From the NCBI GenBank assembly GCA_964427175.1, contig CAYRTP010000160.1, forward strand, positions 1 to 5,892: DNA of 5,892 bases, in the 5' to 3' direction. A program made the position numbers and the translations under genes. The DNA is from CAMEON01 sp964427175. Lineage in GTDB: Bacteria > Bacillota > Clostridia > Oscillospirales > CAG-272. Under the pieces are notes generated by a model that was given only the letters and a program-made list of their open reading frames with translations, ran no database searches and was not told the DNA's origin. Positions 4,807 through 5,892 of this stretch are shown here, one piece after another; position 1 is the first letter of the stretch; every line of letters begins with the position of its first letter.

Positions 4807-5892
4807 ATGCCAACCGTTGAAGCCAAAAACGCGGTGAACGCCGCTGCTACAGCCGCTGTTACAGCCGCCGATTTCCTTCCCCTGACCCGCGCCGATATGG
4901 ATGCCCGCGGGTGGGACCGCCCCGATTTCGTCTACGTCACGGGTGATGCCTATGTGGATCACCCCTCCTTTGGCGTGTCCATCATCTCCCGCGTGCTGGA
5001 GGCCGAGGGCTTCAGGGTGGCCATCCTGTCCCAGCCCGACTACAGATCCCCCGATGCCTTCCGCGAGTACGGCCGTCCCCGCCTGGGATTTTTGGTGACC
5101 GCGGGGAACATCGACTCCATGGTGGCCCACTACACCGCCGCCAAGCGCAAGCGTACCTACGATTACTACTCGGCAGGCGGCAAGATGGGCAACCGTCCCG
5201 ACCGTGCCACCATCGTCTACTGCAACCGCATCCGCGAGGCCTACGGCGACGTGCCCATCATCATCGGCGGTCTGGAGGCCTCCCTCCGCCGCTTCGCCCA
5301 CTACGATTACTGGGACGATAAGGTCCGCCGTTCGGTCTTAGTGGACAGCCGTGCCGACATTCTGACCTACGGCATGGGAGAGAACATCCTCCGCCGTATC
5401 GCCAAGCTCCTCGATAAGGGAGTCCCCGTCCGCAAGATCCGAGACGTGCGGGGGACCGTCTACCTCTGCAAGGCCGAGGAGCGGGATTCTATCCACTACG
5501 AGGTGGCTGCCACCTTTGACTACAATGAGCTCAAGACCGATAAGCGCAAGTACGCCGAGGCATTTGGCGTGCAGTACCGCAACCAGGATGCCATCAATGG
5601 CAAGGCCATCTGCGAGATCTACGACAATAAGCTCCTGGTCCAGAATCCCCCCATGCCTCCCCTGGAGCGGGAGGAGCTGGACGCGGTCTACGCTCTGCCC
5701 TACACCCGCACCTACCACCCTGCCTACGAGAAGGACGGCGGTGTCCCCGGCATCGAGGAGGTCCGCTTCTCGGTGACCCATAACCGCGGTTGCTTCGGTG
5801 CCTGCAACTTCTGCGCCCTGGCCTTCCACCAGGGACGGACGGTCCGCTCGCGGAGCATCGAATCGGTGGTGGCCGAGGCCAAAAAGATCACC
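4807..5892 (+). CDS. ygiQ: YgiQ family (UPF0313) radical SAM protein, 5' part, runs off window
   Basis: The first 362 residues of a radical SAM enzyme, open through the right edge; full family members run to roughly 600-700 residues, so about half is seen. The opening FLPLTRADMDARGWDRPDFV (23-42), then GDAYVDHPSFGVSIISRVLE (46-65) and ILSQPDY, is the hallmark N-terminal region of the YgiQ family, followed by the conserved IIIGGLEASLRRFAHYDYWD segment. Near the edge lies CFGACNFC (329-336), the CxxxCxxC motif whose Cys329, Cys333 and Cys336 should hold the 4Fe-4S cluster that cleaves S-adenosylmethionine. The reaction and substrate of YgiQ proteins are not established to my knowledge. The start at 4807 has AAAGGA (4790-4795) 11 bases upstream, a rather long spacing. 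Residues 2-21 are an Ala-rich extension before the usual family start, encoded partly by a tandem 12-base repeat. It is expected to be cytoplasmic and monocistronic at its 5' end, with its own promoter. Confidence 0.92.
   Translation, partial: MPTVEAKNAVNAAATAAVTAADFLPLTRADMDARGWDRPDFVYVTGDAYVDHPSFGVSIISRVLEAEGFRVAILSQPDYRSPDAFREYGRPRLGFLVTAGNIDSMVAHYTAAKRKRTYDYYSAGGKMGNRPDRATIVYCNRIREAYGDVPIIIGGLEASLRRFAHYDYWDDKVRRSVLVDSRADILTYGMGENILRRIAKLLDKGVPVRKIRDVRGTVYLCKAEERDSIHYEVAATFDYNELKTDKRKYAEAFGVQYRNQDAINGKAICEIYDNKLLVQNPPMPPLEREELDAVYALPYTRTYHPAYEKDGGVPGIEEVRFSVTHNRGCFGACNFCALAFHQGRTVRSRSIESVVAEAKKIT
4843..4866 (+). repeat. Tandem 12-base repeat at the start of the ygiQ-family gene
   Basis: GCTGCTACAGCC (4843-4854) is followed directly by GCTGTTACAGCC (4855-4866), two copies differing at one base and encoding AATA and AVTA. 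They make up much of the Ala-rich leader of the protein. The repeat looks like a small in-frame duplication. Confidence 0.6.

Noticed and set aside
4684..5829. Two minus-strand open frames opposite the ygiQ-family gene
   Set aside because: The plus frame matches the YgiQ family along its length, including the CxxxCxxC cluster motif; the minus frames are antisense shadows.
1..5892. CRISPR array, tRNA, rRNA, riboswitch or complete insertion sequence
   Set aside because: No regularly spaced direct repeats, cloverleaf-like stretch, conserved RNA motif or transposase frame was seen on either strand.

Overview
The window looks like a piece of a chromosome from a Gram-positive, gut-type Clostridia, probably an uncultured Oscillospiraceae/Ruminococcaceae-like lineage. 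This is inferred, not proven, from four things: strong AGGAGG-like ribosome sites, extended -10 promoters, a sigma factor translationally coupled to a one-pass membrane protein with BspA-like leucine-rich repeat character, and a YgiQ-type radical SAM protein with GC-rich codon choice. No RNA gene, CRISPR array, transposase or phage gene was seen.

Layout. Positions 2-73 hold an intergenic repeat with 24-base imperfect terminal inverted arms, each arm folding on itself. A GC-rich two-gene plus-strand operon follows: an ECF-like sigma-70 factor (194-754), then a membrane-anchored probable anti-sigma/sensor protein (751-2298), joined by an ATGA overlap. A strong hairpin at 2303-2349 separates this operon from a convergent minus-strand pair. 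That pair, read from the right, is a secreted papain-fold-like cysteine peptidase with Cys/His repeats at its C-terminus (4538-3117), then a lipoprotein of unknown function 20 bases downstream (3096-2356). At 4539-4806 two divergent, near-consensus extended -10 promoters serve the peptidase operon and a plus-strand ygiQ-family radical SAM gene that runs off the right edge.

How the genes may work together. The sigma factor and its coupled membrane protein form a likely envelope-sensing regulatory unit, with the large extracytoplasmic part of the membrane protein as sensor. The peptidase and lipoprotein form a second, exported unit: one protein released or wall-associated, the other lipid-anchored on the outer face of the membrane. 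The peptidase gene is clearly more AT-rich than everything around it, so it may have a different history from its neighbours. Nothing in the sequence shows that the sigma factor controls the peptidase operon, whose promoter is of the housekeeping type. The ygiQ gene appears to be unrelated core-genome content.
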